From UKL13-2 sp044229235 (GTDB taxonomy: Bacteria > Pseudomonadota > Gammaproteobacteria > Burkholderiales > Usitatibacteraceae), in the NCBI GenBank assembly GCA_044229235.1, contig JBGATH010000002.1:124001-188000 (forward strand): DNA of 64,000 nucleotides, written 5' to 3'. The notes under the pieces are model-generated. The model was not told the DNA's origin. It was given only the letters and a program-made list of their open reading frames with translations, and ran no database searches. This document shows, one piece after another, positions 25,178 through 33,481 of this stretch. How positions within the stretch are numbered: the stretch's first letter is position 1; every line of letters begins with the position of its first letter. Position numbers and translations under genes: made by a program.

Positions 25178-25675
25178 ATGAGTGAGGATCGGGCAACACT
25201 TTACTTCATGTGCGGCAAGATGGCCGCCGGCAAATCGACGCTTTCACAACAGTTGTCTCAAGAGAGGAACGCTGTCCTGCTGGTTCAGGACTCACTGCTC
25301 GAAGCGCTCTACCCCGGCGAGATCCTGACCATTCCCGACTTCGTCAAGTATTCCGCCCGGCTGCGACAAGCGATCAGCCCGACCGTCAGGCAACTGCTGG
25401 CGCATGGCGTTTCCGTGGTGCTCGATTTTCCGGCCAACACGCGCATTCAGCGGCAATGGTTCCGCGAACTGTTCGAAGGCGCCGAAGTCGGCCACGAACT
25501 GCACTTCATCGACGCGCCGGATAGCCTGTGCAAGCAGCAACTCAAGCAGCGTAGTGCCGGGTTACCCGCCGGATCGGCGTGGACCACGGAGGCTGAGTTC
25601 GATGCGATCACCGCGTATTTTCAGGCGCCGGGGGAGGACGAACAGTTCAACGTTATTGTTCATGCACGGAATTGA
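25178..25675 (+). CDS. P-loop kinase (AAA_33/zeta-toxin-like nucleotide-binding protein)
   Basis: 165 residues. Of two adjacent ATG codons (25175 and 25178) the second is better spaced from AGGAG. Walker A is CGKMAAGKST at about residues 11-20. Then VLLVQDSLLEALYP, VVLDFPANTRIQRQWFREL and LHFIDAPDSLCKQQLKQR fit small-molecule kinases of the AAA_33 family that phosphorylate sugars, nucleosides or antibiotics. The substrate is unknown. No antitoxin is nearby, so a toxin role is not supported. Confidence 0.75.
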   Translation: MSEDRATLYFMCGKMAAGKSTLSQQLSQERNAVLLVQDSLLEALYPGEILTIPDFVKYSARLRQAISPTVRQLLAHGVSVVLDFPANTRIQRQWFRELFEGAEVGHELHFIDAPDSLCKQQLKQRSAGLPAGSAWTTEAEFDAITAYFQAPGEDEQFNVIVHARN

Positions 25676-25712
25676 TGCGATAACGCCAGTAGAAAGTCTT
25701 TCATCTTGCTCA

Positions 25713-25961
25713 TCATTTCTGGCGCGGAAACAGCCCATAAAGGGCGTAACCACAAGGCGCCTGTATTAGCACCGTGGCACCAAATGAGCGCAAGAAATAC
25801 TCGACTCCTTCAAAACGGCCCGAGTTTACAAGGAGTGCGATAACAAAATGTGCGCAGCAAAACGCCCAAAACAACGCGTACCGGTAGCGCAACTCTGACC
25901 GGAGCACCGCTGGAAGTATGAATACCCCAAGCGGAATTCCGATCAGGATGTGTATGTCCAT
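25713..25961 (-). CDS. Small membrane protein of unknown function
   Basis: 82 residues from ATG 25961, or 89 from an in-frame TTG at 25982; neither has a clear ribosome site. Three hydrophobic helices are predicted (IHILIGIPLGVFILPAVL, ALFWAFCCAHFVIALLV, ATVLIQAPCGYALYGLF). Base composition of 25676-26010 is visibly lower in GC than the neighbours, which may mean recent transfer. It could be a false frame, but the clean helix pattern argues for a real gene. Confidence 0.4.
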   Translation of the reverse strand: MDIHILIGIPLGVFILPAVLRSELRYRYALFWAFCCAHFVIALLVNSGRFEGVEYFLRSFGATVLIQAPCGYALYGLFPRQK

Positions 25962-26153
25962 AACGAAAGCATAAAAGGCCAAGCTCGGCTATTCTCACAG
26001 CCAAGGTTCCCTTTGCTACTCCAGCAAACCCGCAGCAGCCACAACTTCAAGCTGCGGACGACCACCGGTAGCCGAACAATGCCTGCCGATTTCCGCTTCG
26101 CTTTTCCTGTCTAATCTCCTCTATTCCCCCATTCCGCTTTTTCTGCGCAGCCC

Positions 26154-26936
26154 ATGAAAACCATCGTCCTCCAATCCTTCCGCACCCACGGCGTACCGCG
26201 CTGGATCAGCACCAGCATGGATAGCGTTCGTGCGTGGGCGGGCGTGCAGGGATGGGAATATGCCTTCATGGACGATGCGTTTTTTGCGCTGGCGCCAGAG
26301 TGGGTGCGAAAACGCTGCGCGGAAAACATCTACGCCATCACCGACATCTGCCGGCTTGAATGGGCCAAGACCAAGCTGGCGGAGGGATACGAGCGCGTGG
26401 TGTGGGCCGATGCCGACATGCTGGTGTTCGCGCCACGGGAGCTCACCCTGCTGCCGGGGCAGGGACATGGCTTTGCCCGCGAATTGTTCCTGCACGTCGA
26501 TGAGCGCGGCCGCACCACGCCAATGCACGGCATCAACAACGCGCTGATGGTATTTGAAGCAGGTGATGCGGTGCTCGATGCCTATCTGGAAGAGTGTTAC
26601 GCGGTGCTGCGCGCGCTGCCGCCCGGCCCGGTGCCGCGCACGGTGCTGGGACCGGCGCTGCTGATGAAATTTGCGGGCAAGCTGCCGCTGCGGGCAATCG
26701 AGCGCATCGGCCTCTTCAGCCACGCGGTGATGGAAGGCATCGCCGCCGGCGGCGGGCCAATCACGCATGAATACCTGCGCCAATCACGCACGCCGCCTGC
26801 CGCGGCCAACCTGTGCCATTTCCTGCGCAATGCGACGCCGCCCGCCGAGCGGCCGGCGTTTGACCGGATGTATGAAAAAGCGGTGGCGCGCTTGATGGAA
26901 ACGAAGGGATCGGTGCTGGCCGCGAATTCTGCGTAG
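26154..26936 (+). CDS. Glycosyltransferase-like protein (GT-A fold, DxD motif)
   Basis: 260 residues. The strand-loop VWADADMLVFAPRE near residues 83-96 carries an Asp-Ala-Asp metal motif. It follows a TDICRLEWAKTKLAEGYERV helix, as in GT32 and related nucleotide-sugar transferases. MHGINNALMVFEAG matches the acceptor loop of such enzymes. No membrane segment is seen. Donor and acceptor are unknown, and it is not in a polysaccharide cluster. Family C and D repeats follow its stop codon. Confidence 0.65.
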   Translation: MKTIVLQSFRTHGVPRWISTSMDSVRAWAGVQGWEYAFMDDAFFALAPEWVRKRCAENIYAITDICRLEWAKTKLAEGYERVVWADADMLVFAPRELTLLPGQGHGFARELFLHVDERGRTTPMHGINNALMVFEAGDAVLDAYLEECYAVLRALPPGPVPRTVLGPALLMKFAGKLPLRAIERIGLFSHAVMEGIAAGGGPITHEYLRQSRTPPAAANLCHFLRNATPPAERPAFDRMYEKAVARLMETKGSVLAANSA

Positions 26937-26943
26937 GGGACTG

Positions 26944-27175
26944 TCGAAAATCGACCTGTCCACTTTTCGCGTGATTGCGGCCAGGCACTTCTCCCTTTGA
27001 AAAAGGGAGATCGAGAGGGATTTGCAGCGGTGGTAGCGCGATGACCACCGAAAATCCTCCTCACCCTTGCAGGGCGCGCATTCCGATGCATTGGAATGCC
27101 GTTCGGCGGGCGCGAAGCATGCTTCGCGAACTCCCCGCCTCACCCTCCTTTAGGAAAGGAGGAAGTGCCGATTGC
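26944..27175. repeat. Family C paired hairpin repeat, copy C2, interrupted by D1
   Basis: GCACTTCTCCCTTTGAAAAA and its stem partner near 26976-27005, then an inverted CCTCCTTTAGGAAAGGAGG at 27146-27164 ending GAAGTGCC. Between them lies copy D1 and a GCGAAGCATGCTTCGC palindrome (27112-27127). The pair is longer than C1 and C3 because of the inserted D1. With D2 it fills the 407 bp gap 26937-27343, where no gene is seen. Confidence 0.65.
27061..27110. repeat. 50 bp direct repeat, copy D1
   Basis: Starts TCACCCTTGCAGGGCGCGCA and ends GCCGTTCGGCGGG, with the palindrome GCATTCCGATGCATTGGAAT inside. It is identical to D2 at 49 of 50 positions. Confidence 0.85.
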
Positions 27176-27209
27176 GGCGCTCTGCCTCAATGACTGTCGA
27201 ATCTCGTTC

Positions 27210-27259
27210 TCACCCTTGCAGGGCGCGCATTCCGTTGCATTGGAATGCCGTTCGGCGGG
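27210..27259. repeat. 50 bp direct repeat, copy D2
   Basis: Same orientation as D1 and 149 bp downstream, differing by one base (A to T in the central palindrome). Between the copies is the right half of C2, so the arrangement looks like duplication or strand slippage within a nest of repeats. Confidence 0.85.
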
Positions 27260-27343
27260 AGCGAAGCGAGGAGGCATTGCCCCAAGGAGCGTCCGCATTA
27301 ATCGAACATTCTGAAGTTCGATAAGCCAGCGATGCGTGCCGAC

Positions 27344-28321
27344 TCATTTCTCCAGCCGCAGAAATGTCTGCACGGCCGCGAGTGTGCGTAGCGGATCTTC
27401 CTCGTGCGGCACATGCCCGAGTCCCTCGAACATCACCAGCTTGCTGCCCGCGATGTCGCGTTCAAACCGCCTGCCGGCCTCGGGCGGAATCAGCCGGTCC
27501 TGCGCGCCCCAGAGGATCAACGTGGGTACCTTGATTTGCGGGATGCGCGTGGTGATGGCATCAATCTCGATCTGCTTGATGCGCTCGCCGAGCGCGCGCC
27601 GGTTGCCCTGCCGCAGCGTCAGTTCGTAATAGCGATCGACCAGTTCAGGCGTCACGCGCGAAGGGTCGCCGTACACCGCACGCGTGCTGGCCTCGACGAT
27701 GCTTCGCGGCAACACCAGCTGCGCTGCCTTGCCGAGCAGCGGCATGCGCGCGATGCGAAAGCCGATGGGGATCGACTCAGGTGCCAGCGGGTAGCCGGCG
27801 GAATCGACCAGCACCAGCCGGTCGACGCGCTCGGGACGCGCCAACAGTGTGACCATCGCCACCTGTCCGCCGAACGAATTCCCCGCCAGCACGCAACGCT
27901 GCACGCCGAGCTTGTCGAGAAAGGCATGCATGAAGCGCGCGTAGTGGTCCAGCGTGTAGTCGTCGCGATCGTTGGGAGTGCCATCGGCAAATGGTCCGGT
28001 CAGGCCGAAGGCCGGCAAATCGAGGCGGATCACGCGCCGCGTGGCCTTGAGCCCCTGCGCCCAGCCCTCCCAGGTATGCAGGCTGGCCGAGGTGCCATGT
28101 ATCAGCACGATGGGTACCGGATCCGCGCGCGGACCCTCGTCGCGCACATGCACCGGCATGCCGAGGACGTCGATGAATTGCGAGGGCGGCGGCGCCCAGC
28201 GCGCCTTCAAATCCTCGACGCTGCGATCGGGCGCCCAATACACCGCCATCACACCGCCCGCCAGCAGCAGCACCAGTGCCAGCAGGCCGCCGGCCATCTT
28301 CAGGATCAAGCGCATCGTCAT
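27344..28321 (-). CDS. Alpha/beta hydrolase, membrane-anchored
   Basis: 325 residues from ATG 28321. An N-terminal hydrophobic anchor (about 5-28) precedes the fold. Oxyanion strand VLIHGTSASLHTWEGW, nucleophile elbow AGNSFGGQ (Ser near residue 147), acid in LILWGAQDRLIPP, and catalytic His in EGLGHVPHEEDP complete the triad. The start overlaps the feoB-like stop as ATGA, so it is translationally coupled to that transporter. The open frame further upstream is antisense to nothing but in the wrong frame of feoB. Substrate unknown; an esterase or epoxide-hydrolase-like role is possible. Confidence 0.87.
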   Translation of the reverse strand: MTMRLILKMAGGLLALVLLLAGGVMAVYWAPDRSVEDLKARWAPPPSQFIDVLGMPVHVRDEGPRADPVPIVLIHGTSASLHTWEGWAQGLKATRRVIRLDLPAFGLTGPFADGTPNDRDDYTLDHYARFMHAFLDKLGVQRCVLAGNSFGGQVAMVTLLARPERVDRLVLVDSAGYPLAPESIPIGFRIARMPLLGKAAQLVLPRSIVEASTRAVYGDPSRVTPELVDRYYELTLRQGNRRALGERIKQIEIDAITTRIPQIKVPTLILWGAQDRLIPPEAGRRFERDIAGSKLVMFEGLGHVPHEEDPLRTLAAVQTFLRLEK

Positions 28322-30387
28322 CCGCCTTGCGTCATGCGCACGCCTTCGAGGATGAGGCGCACGGCACCACTGACCAACAGCGCCACGCCGACCGAAAGTG
28401 CTACCGAGATCAGCGCTTCGCGGCGGCCGATGGTTTTCAACATCACCGCGAAGGTGGAAATGCAGGGAATGTAGAAAGTGAGGAACAGCAGGAAAGTGGT
28501 GATCTGCACCCAGTCGAGCAGCGTGCCAACTTCGAACGTGCCCAGTGCCTGGTAGATCATCAGCAGCGACAATTCCTTGCGCAATACGCCGAAAAGGATC
28601 GGCACACCCAGCGCCACCGGCAGTCCCAGCCACCAGGTGGTTACCGGTGTGAACGCGGTGTTGATGATGGTATCGGCGCCGACGAAATGCAGCAGCGCCA
28701 GCACCACACTGCCGCCCACCAGCAGCGGCGTGACGATGGTGATGATGTCCTCGGTGCGCGCCCAGGTTTCCTTGAGCATGCGCTTGATGTCCGGCAGCGC
28801 GTACGGCGGGATCTCCTGCACCTGGCCAGGGCCGAACTCCTTGCGGTTGCGCGCCAGCAGGCGGCCCATGATGGCGACCACCACAATGGTGAGCGCAAAG
28901 ATCGCGAACACGCCCCATGCACCCAGATATTTCCCGGCCAGCGCGAGAATGATGGCCGAGCGCGCCGAACAAGGCACGAAGGTGATGAGCACCGAGGCGA
29001 TGATGCGTTCGCGCCCGCTGGTGACCTTGGCGGCCGAGGCGATGGCCGGCACATTGCAGCCGAGCCCGGTGAGAAATGGCACCGCCACACCGCCGTGCAA
29101 TCCAATCTGGTGAAAGCCGCGATCGACCACGAAGGCGATGCGCTGCATCACGCCCGCTTCCTCCAGCGCCACCAGCAGCAGCACCAGCGGCAGCATGTAC
29201 GGCAGGGCGATACCGACCAGCCCGATCAGGCCATCGGCCACCGCGCGGCCGATGACGCCACCCAGCGATGTCGGCTCCCAGGCGGAAATGGCCTCGACCA
29301 TGCGGGCCGAGGTTTGCGAATCAATCCAGGTGCTGACTTCAAACACCACAAACAGCACCGCGGCAAACACCGCAAGGCTGCCGATCAGCCCCCACTGCGG
29401 ATGCAGGAACAGTTCGTCCAGCCAGTAGCGCCAGCCGCGGCCCTCGTGCGGCGCGCCCATGCGCGAGCTGGCTTCAAACAGCGTGGCGGCGCGATGGTGG
29501 CTGTCGGCGTGCAGTTCCTCTTCCAGCGGACGCGGCAGGCGCGCGCCGGCGGCCGCGCGCAGCTGTTCGATCTGCGGCAACAGCTGCGAGAAATGCTGGC
29601 GAAGCTCATCCTGAAAATACGGGTCACCCGCGGCTACCTGCATCAGCAGAAAGGTGCGTGACACGCGAAAAGCCGACTCGATCTCCGGCCGGTCCAGCGC
29701 GGTACTCAGCGGCGCGAGCGCATCGCGAATGTGCGCGCTCGGCAGCTGCGCGGCCGGTGAGACGCCATCGCGAAACGAATCGACCGCCGTGCGAAACAGC
29801 TCGGAAATGCCCTGCCCCATCAGCGCCACGGTCGGCACCACCGGCATGCCGAGCAGTTTGGCCAGCGCCTTGACGTTGATGTGCAGCCCCTTTTCCCAGG
29901 CTTCGTCCATCATGTTCAGCGCCATCACCATCGGCCGGCCGAGCTGGGCCAGCTCCAGCGTGAGTTCGAGGTGGCTTTCAAGACGCGTGGCATCGACCAC
30001 CTGAATGATCAGGTCCGGCGGCGAGAATGGCGCGGGCGGACCACCGGGCTCATGCAGCGAAATCGGCGGGCGCTCGTCGCCCCACAGCAGATACTTCAGC
30101 GCGGGCAGGTCGTCCTCGGCGATGTGATGCAGCGCGGCGATGCTTGGAAGGTCGATCACGCTGGCTTCATCGAGGCCGATCTGCACCGTGCACTCGCCAT
30201 ACGCCCGCCCCGAGCCGGCCAGCCTGGCGGTGTGCGGCGCGGTGCTCGATACGGCATTGAACAGCGTGCTCTTGCCGGCATTGGGCATGCCGACCAGCGC
30301 GATGCGCAAGCGCCGGCTGCCGCGCAACAGCGGCATGCGCAGCGGGACCGTGGCGCTGACGGGTGTGGTGGCAGGGGCGGCAGCCAT
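28318..30387 (-). CDS. feoB: FeoB-like ferrous iron transporter with altered G3 motif
   Basis: 689 residues. The N-terminal GTPase has G1 GMPNAGKST (33-41) and G4 NMMD (158-161), but G3 reads DLPS (79-82) instead of DLPG, so Gly is replaced by Ser. A helical spacer (about 200-320) leads into the membrane part with GLGCNVPAI and FVPCSARSAII, the metal-gate segments of FeoB, and the Gate domains around them. FeoB imports Fe(II) across the inner membrane. No feoA or feoC is adjacent, and the protein is somewhat shorter than typical FeoB. It may be a diverged clade carrying Fe(II) or another metal. Confidence 0.82.
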   Translation of the reverse strand: MAAAPATTPVSATVPLRMPLLRGSRRLRIALVGMPNAGKSTLFNAVSSTAPHTARLAGSGRAYGECTVQIGLDEASVIDLPSIAALHHIAEDDLPALKYLLWGDERPPISLHEPGGPPAPFSPPDLIIQVVDATRLESHLELTLELAQLGRPMVMALNMMDEAWEKGLHINVKALAKLLGMPVVPTVALMGQGISELFRTAVDSFRDGVSPAAQLPSAHIRDALAPLSTALDRPEIESAFRVSRTFLLMQVAAGDPYFQDELRQHFSQLLPQIEQLRAAAGARLPRPLEEELHADSHHRAATLFEASSRMGAPHEGRGWRYWLDELFLHPQWGLIGSLAVFAAVLFVVFEVSTWIDSQTSARMVEAISAWEPTSLGGVIGRAVADGLIGLVGIALPYMLPLVLLLVALEEAGVMQRIAFVVDRGFHQIGLHGGVAVPFLTGLGCNVPAIASAAKVTSGRERIIASVLITFVPCSARSAIILALAGKYLGAWGVFAIFALTIVVVAIMGRLLARNRKEFGPGQVQEIPPYALPDIKRMLKETWARTEDIITIVTPLLVGGSVVLALLHFVGADTIINTAFTPVTTWWLGLPVALGVPILFGVLRKELSLLMIYQALGTFEVGTLLDWVQITTFLLFLTFYIPCISTFAVMLKTIGRREALISVALSVGVALLVSGAVRLILEGVRMTQGG

Positions 30388-30484
30388 TCAGCGGCCTCCC
30401 GTGCGGGCGGAAGTGGTGTTCATGACGACAATCGATAGCGTGTGTTGGCGATATTGTCGGCGCTTTGCCGTTGCCGGCACCACG

Positions 30485-30560
30485 GCATCAAACTCAAGCA
30501 CCGGCGCGGCTTCCAGGCCACAAATGTGCCAGGATCCGCGCCGGTGCTTGAGTTTGATGC
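30485..30560. repeat. Family A palindromic repeat, copy A4, perfect 25 bp arms
   Basis: Arms 30485-30509 and 30536-30560 are exact reverse complements over 25 bases (left arm begins GCATCAAACTCAAGCACCGG). The 26-base centre contains TTCCAGGCCACAAATGTGCC. It lies 26 bp past the stop of the aminopropyltransferase-like gene and about 98 bp upstream of the feoB-like start, so a role as terminator for one and separator for the other is plausible. Confidence 0.9.
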
Positions 30561-30586
30561 TTTTGCCGACGCTGCCGCAGCACCGC

Positions 30587-31450
30587 CTATTCCTCAGGTT
30601 GCAGCAAGGCAGCCTGCAGGTAGCCATCCTTGCGGCCACGTTTCAGCTCGGTCGCGAATTTCGGGAAATCCAGCCCGAACCGCGCCTGCATGCCCTTCGC
30701 CTGGCTCTCGATCCAGCGCCAGCGCGGCTCGAACGACGCATCGCGAAAGGCGAATACCAGGTAATTGCCGTCGCGTACGATGGGCATGACGATGAGGTTG
30801 CCGCCAAAAACATCGGCGATGAGATCCAGATGCGCGGCGCGTGTGCCCTTGGCGCCGACCATGTTGGCCACCATCACCCCGCGCGGCGACAACGCGGCGT
30901 GCACATCCAGGTAGAACTCGCGCGTCGATACTGTAAGCGCGAAGCCGTCGCGATCGAAGGCATCCATCACCACCACGTCCTGCGGCTCGGCGCAGGTGCG
31001 CAGCCAGGCGGCGCCGTCGCTCTGCAGCACCCGCAAGCGCGCATCGTCGGGCGGCACCATGAACTGCTCGCGGAAGGCCAACACGTTGGCATCGATTTCC
31101 ACCGAGGTCAGGGCGGCTTCGGGCAGGTGGCGGTAGCAGAACTTCAGTAGCGAACCGCCCCCCAGCCCCAGCATCAGGATGCGTTGTGGCGCCGGCACAA
31201 AAAACAGGAAACTCATCATGCGTTGCGAGTAGGCAAATTGCAGCGCATGCGGCTGGCTCACGCGCATCTCGCTCTGCGTCAGGGCGCGGGTGAAGTACAG
31301 CGAACGCACGCCATCGGCTTCGATCAGGAACGGCTTGTCGTAACGCTCATCGAGGATGCGTTCGACCAGCTGGCGCCGGTCGCTGTCGGCAGGCTCCAGC
31401 AGGCGCATCACGCCGCCCTCGCCTGGGAAGGGATTGGGCAACTCGATCAT
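30587..31450 (-). CDS. Spermidine synthase-like protein (aminopropyltransferase fold)
   Basis: 287 residues from ATG 31450, or 273 from ATG 31408, which has the better ribosome site (GAGGG seven bases upstream). SAM-fold motifs are MLGLGGGSLLKF and TSVEIDANVLAF, with the Gln/Tyr gate QFAYSQRMM. The catalytic loop reads VVMDAFDRDGF, where spermidine synthases have DSTDP, so the acceptor is probably not putrescine. The membrane part found in some family members is missing. It lies 18 bp after the DsbA-like gene and may share its transcript. Confidence 0.75.
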   Translation of the reverse strand: MIELPNPFPGEGGVMRLLEPADSDRRQLVERILDERYDKPFLIEADGVRSLYFTRALTQSEMRVSQPHALQFAYSQRMMSFLFFVPAPQRILMLGLGGGSLLKFCYRHLPEAALTSVEIDANVLAFREQFMVPPDDARLRVLQSDGAAWLRTCAEPQDVVVMDAFDRDGFALTVSTREFYLDVHAALSPRGVMVANMVGAKGTRAAHLDLIADVFGGNLIVMPIVRDGNYLVFAFRDASFEPRWRWIESQAKGMQARFGLDFPKFATELKRGRKDGYLQAALLQPEE

Positions 31451-31468
31451 CGACGCGCGCCCCGGGTT

Positions 31469-32128
31469 TCAGCGCGCTGCGGTTTCCCGCAAGGCATCGG
31501 CAATCAGCTTGCGCAGCTGCGCTTCGCCGAACGAGGGCATGCCGCGGCCATTGACGAAATACTCCGGCGTGGCCTTCACCTCCAGCGTGCGCGCGTCCTC
31601 GATGTCCTGCGCTATCGCCTTGGCGATGTCGGGCGAGAGCATGTCGGCACGCACCCGGTCCAGGTCCAGGCCCAGCCCCGCCCACTGCTTCCAGATCAGG
31701 TCCACCTGCGCGGTGTGGTTCGGCGCCCACGCTTCCTGCGACGCCAGCAGTGCCTCCAGCGCCTGCCAGTACTTGCCCTGTTTTCGCGTCGCTTCCAATG
31801 CCGCCACCACTTTGTCGGCACCTTGGTGAAACGGCGCGTAGCGCACCACCAGGCGAATCCGGCCCGGGTTCGCGGCCATGATTTCCTTCACCAGCGGGTA
31901 GAAGGCCGCGCAGGTACCGCAAGCCGGGTCGAGGAATTCCACGATCACCACCGGCGCATCGGGCCGGCCCAGCATCGGCGATTGCATGCGGCCCAGTGCG
32001 GCCACCTTTGCTTCCGAGAGCTGCTGCCCGGCCTTGCTTTCCTGCTGGGCGATAGTGGCCACCCAGCCGATCACGAAGGCGACCAGCAATAGCACCAGGG
32101 TGACGATGAACAGCGTTGTCTTCTTCAT
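31469..32128 (-). CDS. DsbA/BdbD-like periplasmic thioredoxin
   Basis: 219 residues from ATG 32128. An N-terminal signal anchor (about 4-27) is followed by the thioredoxin domain, with active site DPACGTCAAFYP (CGTC) and the cis-Pro in VKATPEYFVNG. The start overlaps the DsbB-like stop as ATGA, so both are made together. DsbB and this protein form an oxidising pair that puts disulfides into exported proteins, in the manner of BdbC and BdbD. Confidence 0.85.
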   Translation of the reverse strand: MKKTTLFIVTLVLLLVAFVIGWVATIAQQESKAGQQLSEAKVAALGRMQSPMLGRPDAPVVIVEFLDPACGTCAAFYPLVKEIMAANPGRIRLVVRYAPFHQGADKVVAALEATRKQGKYWQALEALLASQEAWAPNHTAQVDLIWKQWAGLGLDLDRVRADMLSPDIAKAIAQDIEDARTLEVKATPEYFVNGRGMPSFGEAQLRKLIADALRETAAR

Positions 32129-32574
32129 TTGGGTCCTCGAATGATGGTGGCCACCAGCAGGGCGACGATGGCCGTGAATGCGAAAAGCGACAGCAGCGGA
32201 ATGGTGAGAAATCCGAACCACGCGGCGACCTGTTCGGCGCACGGCACGCCCTGCGTGCAGGGACGGATGCTCTCGGGAATCACGCCGGCGATCAGCAGCT
32301 GATGAAACACCGCCACCAGCCATCCGGTTATCGCCAGCGGCAAAGCGTAGCGCACCACCTTGCGGTCGAACGGAAACAGGCCCACCGGCAGCAGCAGTGC
32401 CAGCGGGAACATGCCGATGCGCTGGTACCAGCACAGCACGCAAGGCGGCACGTGCATCACTTCGCTGAGGAACAGCGCGCCCAGCGTGGAGGCCATGGCC
32501 ACCAGCCAGGCCAGGAAGATGAGGTTCCAGCCGACGCTGTCGGCGCGGGAAAGTGTGGAGTCGTTCTGGTTCAT
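32125..32574 (-). CDS. DsbB/BdbC-like disulfide bond formation protein
   Basis: 149 residues from ATG 32574. Four membrane helices. The first periplasmic loop has CVLCWYQR and the second has the Cys pair in RPCTQGVPCAEQ. The short length and CVLCWYQRI match the BdbC type rather than the longer E. coli DsbB. It passes electrons from the DsbA-like partner to quinone in the inner membrane. The partner gene follows with a four-base overlap. Confidence 0.88.
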   Translation of the reverse strand: MNQNDSTLSRADSVGWNLIFLAWLVAMASTLGALFLSEVMHVPPCVLCWYQRIGMFPLALLLPVGLFPFDRKVVRYALPLAITGWLVAVFHQLLIAGVIPESIRPCTQGVPCAEQVAAWFGFLTIPLLSLFAFTAIVALLVATIIRGPK

Positions 32575-32683
32575 GAGGCAAGCGACACTATACCCAGTGG
32601 CGGCGCAGGATGAACGACGCGCATCTGCATCCGCGTCGAAAGGTCCATACTGAAGGCATCCCAAGCCCGCGAAAGGCCGTTGC

Positions 32684-33277
32684 ATGAACCCCGCAAAAGT
32701 CGCCGCCCTGCTCGATACCCTCAAGGCGGCGTGCAGCCGGCAGTTCCGCTTCAATCCGCGCCGGGTGGCGGCCAATATGCGCTACAACGGCAGCGAGGGC
32801 CAGGGCGCGAACATGGTGCATGTGTTCCGCGATTCGCATACGCATTCGCAGATCGAGCTGAAATCAACCGTGGCCACGCTGCGCGAGCGGCATGGCGAGA
32901 AACCCCACTGGACCGAGGCCGAGAAGGCCCATTACCGGCGCACCGACGCGGAGATCGACGCGGAACTGGCCGCCAAGCAGGCCGCGCTCGATTACGCGCG
33001 CCATTCCACGCTGTATAGGGATCATCGCGAGCAGCTGCTGTCGCACTACAAGGGCTGGCCGGGCTACCAGCCGGAGGGGCCGACCGCCAAGGAGTTCGCA
33101 CGCAGCCTGGTGACCACACTCACCGCCGCGAACGACGCGCGGCTCGGCGAATTTTCCGCGCAGCTGCACACCAGCGACGCCGAGGAACTGGCGCACTGGC
33201 TGCTGGCGCCGTGTCATCTCGAGGTGGAAGCCGAACGCGCGCGTTCCAGCCTTCAAGCCGACCCGCCGGCGGCCTGA
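32684..33277 (+). CDS. Hypothetical protein, conserved-looking
   Basis: 197 residues, not recognised. Soluble, charged and mostly helical, with no signal peptide. The N-terminal part (LLDTLKAACSRQFRFNPRRV) is basic. Near residue 90 is a Glu/Lys/Ala-rich helix. It is divergent from the dsbB-like gene, 109 bp away, and ends in a strong hairpin. Codon use matches the neighbours, so I take it as real. Confidence 0.65.
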   Translation: MNPAKVAALLDTLKAACSRQFRFNPRRVAANMRYNGSEGQGANMVHVFRDSHTHSQIELKSTVATLRERHGEKPHWTEAEKAHYRRTDAEIDAELAAKQAALDYARHSTLYRDHREQLLSHYKGWPGYQPEGPTAKEFARSLVTTLTAANDARLGEFSAQLHTSDAEELAHWLLAPCHLEVEAERARSSLQADPPAA

Positions 33278-33282
33278 AATGC

Positions 33283-33310
33283 AACGGGCCGGTCTCGCGA
33301 CCGGCCCGTT
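33283..33310 (+). terminator. Strong hairpin after the hypothetical gene
   Basis: AACGGGCCGGTC (33283-33294) and GACCGGCCCGTT (33299-33310) form a perfect 12-base stem with loop TCGC, 5 bp past the stop codon. No T-run follows, so it is a terminator without the classic tail. Confidence 0.7.
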
Positions 33311-33360
33311 AAGGAAGCACATCACCCGCTGCGTGCGGCGGGCCTGCAGCCGCGCTCAGG

Positions 33361-33478
33361 GAACTTCTAGAAACCGTTGCGAGCGGCACAAAATTCGTGC
33401 GGAGGAGCGGACGCGTACGAGAGTACGCAGAGCACCGGAAGCGCGAAGTTTGGTCGCGCAGTAGGTTAATAGAAGTTC
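33361..33478. repeat. 118 bp palindrome-ended element E
   Basis: Exact 9 bp ends GAACTTCTA and TAGAAGTTC enclose inner hairpins GCAC/GTGC and GCGTAC-GAGA-GTACGC (near 33412-33427). It ends three bases before the stop of the Tim44-like gene. It may be a non-autonomous mobile repeat or a structured transcript end. Confidence 0.6.
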
Positions 33479-33481
33479 ACC

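Noticed and set aside
25178..25675. P-loop kinase as the toxin of a toxin-antitoxin pair
   Set aside because: Zeta-toxin-like fold, but no small antitoxin frame on either side.
28276..29661. 461-residue plus-strand frame opposite the feoB-like gene
   Set aside because: Composition of a shadow frame (His, Gln, Arg) and no ribosome site.
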